A stretch of 64,000 bases of DNA from Microbacterium sp. zg-Y625 (lineage in GTDB: Bacteria; Actinomycetota; Actinomycetes; Actinomycetales; Microbacteriaceae), in assembly GCF_030246925.1 (NCBI RefSeq), contig NZ_CP126740.1:1798001-1862000 (forward strand), given 5' to 3'. Positions within the stretch are counted from its first letter, which is position 1, and the number at the start of each line of letters is the position of its first letter. Of the stretch, positions 24,392 through 35,777 are shown in pieces. A model generated the notes under the pieces. The model did not search any database and had not been told where the DNA came from. It was given only the letters and a program-made list of their open reading frames with translations. The position numbers and the translations under genes were made by a program.

Positions 24392-26977
24392 ATGGCAGGT
24401 GAGGGGCAGCTGATCCGCATCGACGGTCGCCGGCTGCGGGTGACGAACCTCGACAAGGTGCTGTACCCGGCCACGGGCACCACCAAGGGCGAGGTCATCG
24501 ACTACGTCACGCGCATCGCGCCCCTGATGATCCCGCACGTGGCGGGCCGCCCCGTCACCCGCAAGCGCTGGCCCGAAGGCGTCGATGCCCCGTCGTTCTT
24601 CGCGAAGGACCTCGAGCGCGGCGCCCCGGACTGGGTCAGGCGGATGCCGATCGACCATTCCACGGGCGCCAAGGACTACCCGTTGGTCGGCGATCGCCCG
24701 ACGCTGGTCTACCTCGCGCAGGTGGCGAGCCTCGAGCTGCACGTACCGCAGTGGCGGTTCGGGCCGGACGGCGAGCGCGGGAATCCCGACCGTCTGGTGC
24801 TGGATCTCGACCCCGGCCCTGGCGCTGGTCTGGCGGAGTGCGCCGAGGTGGCGCGCACGCTGCGGGAGATCCTCACCGGTATGGGACTGGAGCCGTATCC
24901 GGTCACGAGCGGCAGCAAAGGCATCCACCTGTACGCAGCGCTGCCGGGCACGCAGTCCAGCGAGCAGATCGCCTCGGTGGCGCGGGAACTGGCACGAGCC
25001 GTCGAGGCGGATCAGCCCGATCTCGTGGTCAGCCAGATGGCGAAGGCGCAACGCCCCGGCAAGGTGCTCATCGACTGGAGCCAGAACAACGGCGCGAAGA
25101 CCACGATCGCCCCGTATTCGTTGCGCGGGCGTGAGCAGCCGATGGTGGCGGCGCCGCGCACGTGGGAGGAGCTCGATGACCCCGACCTGCGGCATCTGCT
25201 CTTCGGCGAGGTGCTGGCGCGGGCCTCGACGATTGGCGACCCGCTTGCGCCGCTGGGATTCCACGCCGACGGGCGCGCGTCGTCCGACGGCCCCCTGGCC
25301 GCTTACATCGCCAAGCGCACGGCTGGTGTGACGCCCGAGCCGGTGCCGGGCAATGCGCTGGGCGGGCGCGCGGCATCCGGACTCCCCCGGTTCGTCATCC
25401 AGGAGCACCACGCCTCGCGCCTGCACTGGGACCTGCGGCTGGAGCGCGACGGCGTGCTGGTCAGCTGGGCCGTGCCCAAGGGCGTGCCCGAGACTCCCTC
25501 GCGCAACCACCTCGCCGTCATGACGGAGGACCACCCCCTCGAATACGCGACCTTCGAGGGCGAGATCCCGCGCGGGGAGTATGGCGCCGGCACGATGACC
25601 ATCTGGGATGCGGGTGTCTACGACCTGGAGAAATGGCGCGACGACGAGGTCATCTTCACCGCGCACGGCCGCCCCGGAGGTCGGCTGGGAGATGTGCGCC
25701 TCGCTCTCATCCGCACCGACGGCGCCGGCGAGAAGTCGACGTGGCTCCTGCACCGCATGAAAGGGGATGCCGCTCCGCCGCGCGATTCTGCGGACGGTCC
25801 CTCGATTTCGCATGTGAGTTCCGGTTCACACAGCCGCCTCGGTGCCCCGCGCCGGGCCCCCTCCGATACAGCCTCGACCTCGGCCTCGTCGCAGGCCGCG
25901 GACTCGGCCCCGGACCCGGCCCCGGCCCCGGCCCCGGACGCCCGTGTGAGCGGGAACTCACATGCGGAAACGAGGAACACTCCGCAGCGGCCGGGAAGCG
26001 ACCCGTCGGACGCGCGCCCCATGCTGGCCACGTCCGCGACGCCGGCTCGCGCGCACGACGCCGCCCGCACCTGGGGAGACCGCGCCTGGGCAGAGCTGAA
26101 GTGGGACGGCATCCGGGCACTCGGCATCTGGGACGGCTCCGAGCTGCAGCTGCGCGGCCGCAACGGCACCGACATCACCGCCCGCTACCCCGAGCTCACG
26201 GCCGAGGCCGCGGCGGTCTTCGGCGACACCCCGATCACCGTCGACGGCGAGATCGTCGCCCTCGACGACACCGGGCGGCCGAGCTTCAGCCTGCTGCAGA
26301 ACCGCATGCACCTCACCGGCTCCCGCGACATCGCGCGCGAAGCACAGCGCACGCCGACCGCCTGGTACCTGTTCGACGTGATCGCCCTCGACGGCGCCGA
26401 CATCGCGCACCTGCCGCTCGCCGAGCGCCGCCGGCTGCTCGAGGAGCTGCCCACCGCGCCACCGCGCATCGACATCCCCCCGGTGTTCGACGATCTCGAC
26501 ACAGCACTCACCACGGCGCGCCGGCATCGCCTCGAGGGGGTCGTCCTGAAGAACCCGCAATCCATCTACCGCCGCGGCCAGCGCACCGAGCAGTGGCTCA
26601 AGGTGAAGCTCACGAGCACGCAGGAGGTCGTCATCGGCGCCATCCGACCCGGCAAGGGCGGGCGGCACGGATCGATCGGGTCGCTGCTCCTCGGCATCCC
26701 CGACGGAGAGGGGCTGCGATACGTGGGCCGCGTCGGGTCGGGATTCAGTGACCGCACGCTCGCGCGCCTCACGGAGACGCTCACACCGCTGCGCACCGAC
26801 GAGAACCCGTTCATCGGCATCCCCCGCGCCGATGCCTCCGACGCCCTCTGGGTGCGTCCCGACGTCGTCGGAGAGGTCGAGTTCGCCGAGTTCACCCCCG
26901 GCGGCACGCTGCGGCACGCCCGCTGGCGGGGCCTGCGGCCCGACAAGTCACCGTCCGAGGTCACGCGCGAGGGGTGA
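24392..26977 (+). CDS. ligD: ATP-dependent DNA ligase LigD (polymerase-phosphoesterase-ligase)
   Basis: Multidomain NHEJ enzyme, 861 aa, order POL-PE-LIG. The primase-like polymerase domain spans about residues 10-290 (VLDLDPGPGAGLAECAEVAR, TSGSKGIHLYAAL). The 3'-phosphoesterase domain is around 325-460 (FVIQEHHASRLHWDLRLERD). The ligase domain is about 545-861, with nucleophile Lys570 in AELKWDGIRAL, DGEIVALD, EGVVLKNPQSIY and EQWLKVK. The linker at about 457-540 contains two inverted copies of the genome repeat read in frame. TAACCT lies 6 nt before the ATG. Works with the divergently encoded Ku. Confidence 0.95.
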   Translation: MAGEGQLIRIDGRRLRVTNLDKVLYPATGTTKGEVIDYVTRIAPLMIPHVAGRPVTRKRWPEGVDAPSFFAKDLERGAPDWVRRMPIDHSTGAKDYPLVGDRPTLVYLAQVASLELHVPQWRFGPDGERGNPDRLVLDLDPGPGAGLAECAEVARTLREILTGMGLEPYPVTSGSKGIHLYAALPGTQSSEQIASVARELARAVEADQPDLVVSQMAKAQRPGKVLIDWSQNNGAKTTIAPYSLRGREQPMVAAPRTWEELDDPDLRHLLFGEVLARASTIGDPLAPLGFHADGRASSDGPLAAYIAKRTAGVTPEPVPGNALGGRAASGLPRFVIQEHHASRLHWDLRLERDGVLVSWAVPKGVPETPSRNHLAVMTEDHPLEYATFEGEIPRGEYGAGTMTIWDAGVYDLEKWRDDEVIFTAHGRPGGRLGDVRLALIRTDGAGEKSTWLLHRMKGDAAPPRDSADGPSISHVSSGSHSRLGAPRRAPSDTASTSASSQAADSAPDPAPAPAPDARVSGNSHAETRNTPQRPGSDPSDARPMLATSATPARAHDAARTWGDRAWAELKWDGIRALGIWDGSELQLRGRNGTDITARYPELTAEAAAVFGDTPITVDGEIVALDDTGRPSFSLLQNRMHLTGSRDIAREAQRTPTAWYLFDVIALDGADIAHLPLAERRRLLEELPTAPPRIDIPPVFDDLDTALTTARRHRLEGVVLKNPQSIYRRGQRTEQWLKVKLTSTQEVVIGAIRPGKGGRHGSIGSLLLGIPDGEGLRYVGRVGSGFSDRTLARLTETLTPLRTDENPFIGIPRADASDALWVRPDVVGEVEFAEFTPGGTLRHARWRGLRPDKSPSEVTREG
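25784..25990. repeat. Repeat cluster C: REP-like inverted pair inside ligD
   Basis: Copies at 25812-25831 (ATGTGAGTTCCGGTTCACAC) and, inverted, 25944-25963 (GTGTGAGCGGGAACTCACAT). The outer flank of the first (GATTCTGCGGACGGTCCCTC) closely matches that of cluster A (GATTCTGCTGACAGTCCCCC). The pair lies in frame and encodes SHVSSGSHS and RVSGNSHAETRN in the linker between phosphoesterase and ligase domains. The reading frame is preserved throughout. Confidence 0.78.
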
Positions 26978-26985
26978 CCGCCCCG

Positions 26986-27900
26986 TCACGCGTGCGCGTC
27001 GCGCTCGATGTGTCCCGCCGGCTCCAGCTGGAAGGTCGAGTGGGCGACATCGAAGTGATCCGCGAGGCAGGTCTGCAAATCCGTGAGGATGCCGGTGGCG
27101 CGCCCGTCCGCGAGGCATGCCGCGTCGACGACGACGTGCGCGGTGAACACCGGCGCCCCCCGCGTCAACTGCCACACGTGCACGTCGTGAACATCGACGA
27201 CGCCGGGCGTCGCGACGATGTGGCGGCGGATCTGCGCCACCTGGGTGCCCTGCGGGGCGGTCTCGCCAAGCACCGAGGCGACCTCGCGCAGCAGTGACAC
27301 CGCGCGTGGCACGATCATCGCCGCGATGAGCAGCGACACCACGGCATCCGCCTGGGTCCACCCGGTCAGCAGGATCACCACGGCGGCCACGATCACGGCC
27401 GCGGAGCCGAGCAGGTCTCCGAGCACCTCCAGGTAGGCCCCCCGCATGTTGATGCTGCGCTTCTGCGCCGCCCCGAGCAGCCACAGCGCCACACTATTGG
27501 CGACGAGCCCGAGCACCGCGACCGCCAGCATGAGCCCGCCCGCCACTTCTGCCGGCCCGGGCCGCGCCAGACGTCCCACGGCTTCGACGACGATCCATCC
27601 CGCGAGCACCAGCAGGATCACGGCGTTGGCGAGCGCGCCGAACACCTCCGCACGCTGATACCCGAACGTCGCCCGGTCGTCGGCCGGGCGGGCGGCGACG
27701 GTGCTCGCGACGAGCGCGATGACGAGAGCCGCCGCGTCGGTGAACATGTGTCCGGCGTCGGCGAGCAGGGCCAGCGACCCCGACAGCAGCGCACCCACGA
27801 CCTGCACGACGAGCACCACCGAGGTGATCGTCAGCGACAGCGCCAGCAGGCGCCGGTTGTCGGCGCCGCGGATGCCGCGAGCGGGCGCATGGTCATGCAT
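26986..27900 (-). CDS. Cation diffusion facilitator (CzcD/ZitB type)
   Basis: Metal/H+ antiporter of 304 aa with six helices and a cytosolic C-terminal domain. Zinc-site helices carry His-Asp pairs as LALLADAGHMFTDAAALVIA and YLEVLGDLLGSAAVIVAAVV; the C-terminal metal-sensing part has DVHDVHVWQLTRG. The N terminus MHDHAPARGIRG has two His. Zn is the likeliest substrate; Co, Cd or Mn remain possible. TAGCGT lies 6 nt before the ATG, so it can be transcribed apart from rdgB upstream. Confidence 0.88.
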   Translation of the reverse strand: MHDHAPARGIRGADNRRLLALSLTITSVVLVVQVVGALLSGSLALLADAGHMFTDAAALVIALVASTVAARPADDRATFGYQRAEVFGALANAVILLVLAGWIVVEAVGRLARPGPAEVAGGLMLAVAVLGLVANSVALWLLGAAQKRSINMRGAYLEVLGDLLGSAAVIVAAVVILLTGWTQADAVVSLLIAAMIVPRAVSLLREVASVLGETAPQGTQVAQIRRHIVATPGVVDVHDVHVWQLTRGAPVFTAHVVVDAACLADGRATGILTDLQTCLADHFDVAHSTFQLEPAGHIERDAHA

Positions 27901-27974
27901 GTTCCCACGCTACGTCGCCCCGCCGGACGGCGCGCGGCCTCGGGCCTAGTCGGGAATGATCGTGATTCTCACCG

Positions 27975-28574
27975 TCAGAGATCGGCCAGTAGCGGCGCGA
28001 GGGCGGCGAACGCGCGGGCACGGTGGGATGCCGCGTTCTTCTCGCCCGCCTCCCACTCGCCGACCGTGCGCTCGGCGCCCGCAGGCTGCCCGTCCGGGAT
28101 GAAGACCGGGTCGTAGCCGAAGCCGCCCTCCCCCGCCGGCGCGGTCGCCAGGCGCCCCGGCCAGGTGCCCTCCACGACGTGCTCGGCGCCGCCGGGCACG
28201 ACGAGCGCGATCGTGGAGACGAACCGTGCCGTGCGGCGGGGATCGGCGATGTCGCTCAGCTGGTCGAGCAGCAGCTCGAGGTTCGCCGTGGCATCCTTCG
28301 CGTGTCCCGCCCAGTAGGCGGAGAAGACGCCGGGCGAGCCGCCCATCACGTCGACGCACAGGCCGGAGTCGTCGGCGAGGGCGGGAAGCCCCGTGTGCGC
28401 TGCGGCGGCCCGCGCCTTGATCAGCGCGTTCTCGGCGAAGGTCACCCCGTCTTCAACCGGCTCGGGACCGTCGTAGCCGACGACCTCGAGGTCGGGCCGG
28501 GTGGCGAGCACGATCGACTGGAATTCCTCGACCTTGTGCGCGTTGTGGGTGGCCAGCACCACGCGGCCGGTCAC
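27975..28574 (-). CDS. rdgB: XTP/dITP diphosphohydrolase (Ham1 family)
   Basis: Hydrolyses non-canonical purine triphosphates (XTP, dITP, ITP) to monophosphates, keeping them out of DNA and RNA. The 199-aa protein starts [15 protein letters not shown] and has [34 protein letters not shown] and [14 protein letters not shown], all hallmark segments. The start overlaps the rph stop (ATGA/GTGA type, 4 bp), so it is co-translated with rph. Confidence 0.96.
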   Translation of the reverse strand: MTGRVVLATHNAHKVEEFQSIVLATRPDLEVVGYDGPEPVEDGVTFAENALIKARAAAAHTGLPALADDSGLCVDVMGGSPGVFSAYWAGHAKDATANLELLLDQLSDIADPRRTARFVSTIALVVPGGAEHVVEGTWPGRLATAPAGEGGFGYDPVFIPDGQPAGAERTVGEWEAGEKNAASHRARAFAALAPLLADL

Positions 28575-29314
28575 TGCGCGCCCTCCGCGAGGACCGCAGC
28601 CTGAATGTCGCGCAGCTGTGCGCAGCCGGCGACGCCGAGGTCCAGCAGCGCGTCGAGTTCCCGCTTGTCGAACGGCGCGCCCTCGGCGGTGCCCTGCACC
28701 TCGACGAACAGGCCCCGCCCGGTGACGACGACGTTCATGTCGGTCTCGGCGCGCACGTCCTCGACGTAGGCGAGATCGAGCATGGGCTCACCGTCGATGA
28801 TGCCCACCGACACCGCCGCGACCGAGTCGATCAGCACCTGCGAACGCTGCGCGATGAACTTCTTCGCGCGGCCCCACTCGATGGCATCCGCCAGCGCGAC
28901 GTAGGCGCCGGTGATCGCCGCCGTGCGGGTGCCGCCGTCGGCCTGAAGCACGTCGCAGTCGATGACGATCGTGTTCTCACCGAGGGCCTTCGTGTCGACC
29001 ACCGAGCGCAGCGCACGGCCGATGAGCCGCGAGATCTCGTGCGTGCGGCCGCCGACGCGCCCCTTGATGGACTCGCGGTCGTTGCGGGAGTTCGTCGCCC
29101 GCGGCAGCATCGCGTACTCCGCGGTGACCCACCCCTTGCCCTTGCCGGTCAGCCAGCGCGGCACGCCGTTGGTGAACGACGCGGTGCACAGCACCTTGGT
29201 GCCGCCGAAGGAGACCAGGGCCGAGCCCTCGGCGTGGGCGCTCCAGCCCCGTTCGATGGTGACGGGGCGCAGCTGGTCGACGGTGCGTCCGTCGGCACGG
29301 GTGATGTCGGTCAT
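28571..29314 (-). CDS. rph: Ribonuclease PH
   Basis: Phosphorolytic 3'-5' exoribonuclease that trims tRNA 3' ends, 247 aa. Motifs: [60 protein letters not shown], and [26 protein letters not shown] precedes the ATG. Middle gene of murI-rph-rdgB, an order common in actinobacteria. Confidence 0.97.
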   Translation of the reverse strand: MTDITRADGRTVDQLRPVTIERGWSAHAEGSALVSFGGTKVLCTASFTNGVPRWLTGKGKGWVTAEYAMLPRATNSRNDRESIKGRVGGRTHEISRLIGRALRSVVDTKALGENTIVIDCDVLQADGGTRTAAITGAYVALADAIEWGRAKKFIAQRSQVLIDSVAAVSVGIIDGEPMLDLAYVEDVRAETDMNVVVTGRGLFVEVQGTAEGAPFDKRELDALLDLGVAGCAQLRDIQAAVLAEGAQ

Positions 29315-29328
29315 GTCTCTCCGGGTGT

Positions 29329-30147
29329 TCAGCGGGGCAGGGTGATCGCGCCGGTCTGCACGAGGCGCACGGTGCTGATCCCGCGCCCCATCAGTCGGTG
29401 GGCGAGGTCGAGGAAGTCATCGGCGGAGGTGCCGGTGGCCTGGTAGTCGTGGCGGGCCGTCGCGCCGGGACCTGCGAGCAGGTCCCGCGAGACGAGCTGG
29501 CGGTAGACGTCCTTGGCGGTCTCGGTGTCGCTGGACACGAGCGACACGTCCGGTCCCATCACGTAGCTGATCGCACCCTCGAGGAACGGATAGTGCGTGC
29601 AGCCGAGCACGAGGGTGTCGACGTCGGCATGGCGAAGCGGCGCGAGGTACTCCTCGGCCACGGCGAGCACCTCCGGCGAGTCGGTGACCCCGGCCTCCAC
29701 GAACTCGACGAAGCGCGGGCAGGCCTGCGCCGACACGGTGAGCCTCTCGTTGACCTCGAGCATGTCCTGGTAGGCGCGGGACCCGATGGTCCCCTCCGTG
29801 CCGATGACGCCCACGCGGCCGTTGCGGGTCGTCGACATGGCGGTGCGCACCGCCGGGCCGATCACCTCGACCACCGGAACGTCATAACGCTCCCGCGCGT
29901 CGCGCAGCATCGCGGACGAGGCGGTGTTGCACGCGATCACGAGCATCTTCACCCCCTCGTCGACCAGGGTGTCCAGCACCTCGAGCGAGTAGCGGCGGAC
30001 GTCGGCGATGGGCTTCGGACCATACGGCGAGTGTGCGGTGTCGCCGAGGTACAGGATCGACTCGCGGGGCAGCAGCGCCGAGACGGCGCGGGCCACCGTG
30101 AGCCCGCCGACGCCGGAGTCGAAGATTCCGATGGGGGCGTCGTTCAC
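29329..30147 (-). CDS. murI: Glutamate racemase
   Basis: Makes D-glutamate for peptidoglycan. The 272-aa protein has [20 protein letters not shown], the first catalytic Cys in [12 protein letters not shown] and the second in [14 protein letters not shown]. The GTG start is 6 nt after a TAGGCT hexamer, suggesting a leaderless mRNA for the murI-rph-rdgB operon. It is divergent from pncB with a 39-bp gap. Confidence 0.96.
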   Translation of the reverse strand: MNDAPIGIFDSGVGGLTVARAVSALLPRESILYLGDTAHSPYGPKPIADVRRYSLEVLDTLVDEGVKMLVIACNTASSAMLRDARERYDVPVVEVIGPAVRTAMSTTRNGRVGVIGTEGTIGSRAYQDMLEVNERLTVSAQACPRFVEFVEAGVTDSPEVLAVAEEYLAPLRHADVDTLVLGCTHYPFLEGAISYVMGPDVSLVSSDTETAKDVYRQLVSRDLLAGPGATARHDYQATGTSADDFLDLAHRLMGRGISTVRLVQTGAITLPR

Positions 30148-30186
30148 GGTCCCAGCCTACGCGAGCGGCTCGATAGGCTGGCCCGC
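30148..30186. promoter_or_regulatory. Compact divergent promoter pair murI / pncB
   Basis: Minus-strand TAGGCT (AGCCTA at 30154-30159) lies 6 nt before the murI GTG, and plus-strand TAGGCT (30174-30179) lies 7 nt before the pncB ATG. The identical hexamers are 14 bp apart, so the -35 region of each promoter falls on or beside the -10 of the other. The two polymerases cannot bind together. Confidence 0.55.
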
Positions 30187-31539
30187 ATGACCGCCGCGTC
30201 CGACCGGCCCGCCCCCGGGTCGAGCACCGCTCTGTTCACCGACCGGTACGAGCTGACCATGCTCGACGCGGCGCTGCATGACGGGTCCGCGCAGCGCCGC
30301 TGCGTGTTCGAGCTGTTCGGCAGGCGACTGCCGGGCGCCCGCCGCTTCGGGGTCGTCGCAGGCACCGGCCGGCTGCTGCAGCATCTGGAGAACTTCCACT
30401 TCGGCGAGGGCGAACTGCGCTACCTGCGCGACAACAAGGTGGTGGATGCCAAGACCGTCGCGTTCCTGGAGGGCTACCGGTTCACCGGAACCATCACCGG
30501 GTACCGCGAGGGCGAGCTGTACTTCCCGGGCTCCCCGGTGCTGACGGTCGAGGGCACCTTCGCCGAGGCCGTGGTGCTGGAGACCATCGCCCTGAGCGTG
30601 CTCAATCATGATTCCGCCGTCGCGAACGCCGCCGCCCGCATGAGCATCGCCGCCGGCGACCGGCCCCTCGCCGAGATGGGATCGCGCCGCGCCGACGAGC
30701 ACTCCGCCGTCGCCGCCGCCCGCGCGGCCTACATCGCGGGCTTCGGCGCGACCAGCAACCTCGAGGCGGGGCGCTCGTGGGGCATCCCCACCATGGGCAC
30801 CGCCGCGCACGCGTGGACCCTGCTCCACGACACCGAGGAAGAGGCGTTCCGCTCGCAGATCGCGGCACTGGGGGTCGACACGACCCTGCTCGTGGACACC
30901 TACGACATCCGCCAGGGCGTCGAGACGGCGATCAGGGTCGCCGGCACCGGGCTCGGCGGCGTGCGCATCGACTCCGGCGACCTGCCGACGGTGGCCGCCG
31001 AGGTGCGCCGCCAGCTCGATGCGCTCGGCGCGACCGGAACCAAGATCACGGTGACCAGCGACCTCGACGAGTTCGCGATCGCCGCTCTCGCGGCATCCCC
31101 GGTGGATTCCTACGGGGTCGGCACGTCTGTCGTGACCGGCTCGGGTGCACCGACCGCGGGCATGGTCTACAAGCTCGTCGCCCGTCAGGACGACGCGGGA
31201 TCGTGGGTGGCCGTGCAGAAGACGTCCACCGATAAGGCCTCCAAGGGCGGGCGGAAGGCCGCGTTCCGCACGCTCGAGCAGGGCGTCGCGACGAGCGAGC
31301 TGATCGCGGTGGCCGACGGGTTCGAGTCCGTGCCGACCGCCGCCGACCACCCCGAGGCGCGGGCGCTGCACGTGACGCTCGTCGACGAGGGCGTGGCGGA
31401 TGCCGCGCACCTCGGCAGCGAGGGCGTTGCCGCCGCGCGCGCACACCATCTGCGGGTGCGCGAGGAGTTGCCGGTGCGGGCGCTGGCCCTCAGCCGGTCG
31501 GAGCCCGCGCTGCCCACGCGCTTCATCGACGTGGCCTGA
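30187..31539 (+). CDS. pncB: Nicotinate phosphoribosyltransferase
   Basis: Converts nicotinate, PRPP and ATP to nicotinate mononucleotide in NAD salvage, 450 aa. Visible segments: STALFTDRYELTMLDAALHD, YFPGSPVLTVEGTFAEAVVL, the EMGSRRADEHSAVAAARAAY substrate-binding part, GTAAHAWTLLHDTEEEAF with the catalytic His region, and VRIDSGDLPTVAAEVRRQLD. The ATG at 30187 was chosen over a far longer in-frame reading that runs antisense through murI, and because it sits 7 nt after TAGGCT. Confidence 0.95.
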   Translation: MTAASDRPAPGSSTALFTDRYELTMLDAALHDGSAQRRCVFELFGRRLPGARRFGVVAGTGRLLQHLENFHFGEGELRYLRDNKVVDAKTVAFLEGYRFTGTITGYREGELYFPGSPVLTVEGTFAEAVVLETIALSVLNHDSAVANAAARMSIAAGDRPLAEMGSRRADEHSAVAAARAAYIAGFGATSNLEAGRSWGIPTMGTAAHAWTLLHDTEEEAFRSQIAALGVDTTLLVDTYDIRQGVETAIRVAGTGLGGVRIDSGDLPTVAAEVRRQLDALGATGTKITVTSDLDEFAIAALAASPVDSYGVGTSVVTGSGAPTAGMVYKLVARQDDAGSWVAVQKTSTDKASKGGRKAAFRTLEQGVATSELIAVADGFESVPTAADHPEARALHVTLVDEGVADAAHLGSEGVAAARAHHLRVREELPVRALALSRSEPALPTRFIDVA

Positions 31540-31557
31540 ACCGCCCGCGCGAGCGGA

Positions 31558-31824
31558 TCAGGTGTTCAGCGACTCGTAGATCTCTTTGCACTGGGGGCAG
31601 ACCGGGAACTTCTCCGGGTCACGGCCCGGCGTCCACTTCTTGCCGCAGAGCGCCCGCACCGGCTTTCCGGTGATGGCGGATTCGAGGATCTTGTCCTTCT
31701 TGACGTAGTGCGAGAACCGCTCATGGTCACCCGGCTCGATGTTCTCCTCGCGGATGAGCTCCTCGAGCTCGCGGTCGAGGGTCGTAAGACCCCCCTGGTC
31801 GGGGCTGTCGATCGGCGTGCTCAT
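31558..31824 (-). CDS. DUF3039 zinc-ribbon-like protein
   Basis: An 88-aa protein typical of the actinobacterial DUF3039 family: TTLDRELEELIREENIEPGD, HERFSHYVKKDKI, and a putative zinc site with Cys in ALCGKKWTPGRDP and PVCPQCKEIY. Function is unknown. TAGAAT lies 8 nt before the ATG. Convergent with pncB. Confidence 0.85.
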   Translation of the reverse strand: MSTPIDSPDQGGLTTLDRELEELIREENIEPGDHERFSHYVKKDKILESAITGKPVRALCGKKWTPGRDPEKFPVCPQCKEIYESLNT

Positions 31825-31864
31825 GGTGAGTCATTCTAACCGGGGCATCCACGGTGATGGCCGG

Positions 31865-34851
<2,987 letters not shown>

Positions 34852-34908
34852 TCAAGCACATCCGCGAGGACCAGTGCCTACCGCGCGCAGCGTCATGTTG
34901 TGGACCTT

Positions 34909-35007
34909 TTGTCACGAAACGACAACGGACCGGCCGCTTTCTGTGCCTTCACAGGTGCCTTCGCTACCATTGGGAAGGCACAAAGGGGTGTCCTCTCGGT
35001 GAACCGA
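34909..35007 (+). promoter_or_regulatory. Dyad-rich promoter of the nucleotidyltransferase gene
   Basis: A -10-like TACCAT (34965-34970) lies in the 11-bp spacer of the inverted repeat GTGCCTTC (34955-34962) / GAAGGCAC (34974-34981). Another GTGCCTTC half-site lies at 34943-34950. Upstream is a second dyad TTGTC-N7-GACAA (34909-34925), and the leader holds TCGGT-GA-ACCGA (34996-35007). The layout looks like an operator around a regulated promoter. AGGAG precedes the GTG start at 35038. Confidence 0.5.
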
Positions 35008-35037
35008 TAGTGAACACAGACTTCAGGAGCAAACCCC

Positions 35038-35730
35038 GTGACTCTTCAGACCGTCATCCTCGCAGCAGGGATGGGCTCGCGCCTCGGCCGCAGCCTGCCC
35101 AAGCCGCTCACCGAGCTCAGCGACGGCCGCAGCATCATGCAGCAGCAGCACGACAACATCCGTGCCGCGTTCGGCAAGGCCGCCCGCATCACGACCGTCG
35201 TCGGCTACCGCGCCGAGACCATCGTCGAAGCCTTCCCCGAGGCCGACTACGTCTACAACGACCGATACGACCAGACCAACACCTCCAAGTCGCTGCTGCG
35301 TGCCCTGGCCGCCACCGGCAAGAGCGGGGTGCTGTGGATGAACGGCGATGTCGTCTTCGACCCCCGGGTGCTAGGCCGCGCGATCGCCCTCATCGACGCC
35401 GAGCGCTCGTTCGTGACCGTCAACACCGCCAAGGTCAGCGACGAAGAGGTGAAGTACACGGTGGATGCCGCCGGCTACATCGCCGAGCTGTCCAAGACCG
35501 TGTCCGGGGGCATCGGCGAAGCCGTCGGCATCAACTACGTCTCCGCCGCCGACAAGCGCGCCTTCATGCGCCAGCTGTCGCGGGTGGATGACCAGGACTA
35601 CTTCGAGCGCGGTCTCGAGCTCGCGATTGCAGAGGACGGCGTGCGACTGCAGCCGCTGGACATCTCCGACCTGTACGCCGTGGAGGTCGACTTCGCCGAA
35701 GACCTCGAGCGGGCCAACCTCTACGTCTGA
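35038..35730 (+). CDS. Sugar/alditol nucleotidyltransferase (NTP_transferase family)
   Basis: A 230-aa nucleotidyltransferase with the pyrophosphorylase signature VILAAGMGSRLGRSLPKPLT and a Mg-binding Asp in VLWMNGDVVFDP. Similarity in style to LicC-type choline-phosphate or polyol-phosphate cytidylyltransferases suggests a CDP- or UDP-activated precursor for an envelope polymer, which would fit the three CDP-glycerol transferase-type genes within 9 kb. The precise substrate is not readable. GTG start with AGGAG 9 nt upstream. Confidence 0.78.
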   Translation: MTLQTVILAAGMGSRLGRSLPKPLTELSDGRSIMQQQHDNIRAAFGKAARITTVVGYRAETIVEAFPEADYVYNDRYDQTNTSKSLLRALAATGKSGVLWMNGDVVFDPRVLGRAIALIDAERSFVTVNTAKVSDEEVKYTVDAAGYIAELSKTVSGGIGEAVGINYVSAADKRAFMRQLSRVDDQDYFERGLELAIAEDGVRLQPLDISDLYAVEVDFAEDLERANLYV

Positions 35731-35777
35731 TCGGCGCCCCAGCGCACGCCCAGCGAGGCGTGAATAGTATCGGCGCC

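Noticed and set aside
29398..30186. Upstream part of a 713-aa reading frame for pncB
   Set aside because: It is antisense to murI; pncB homology begins at 30187.
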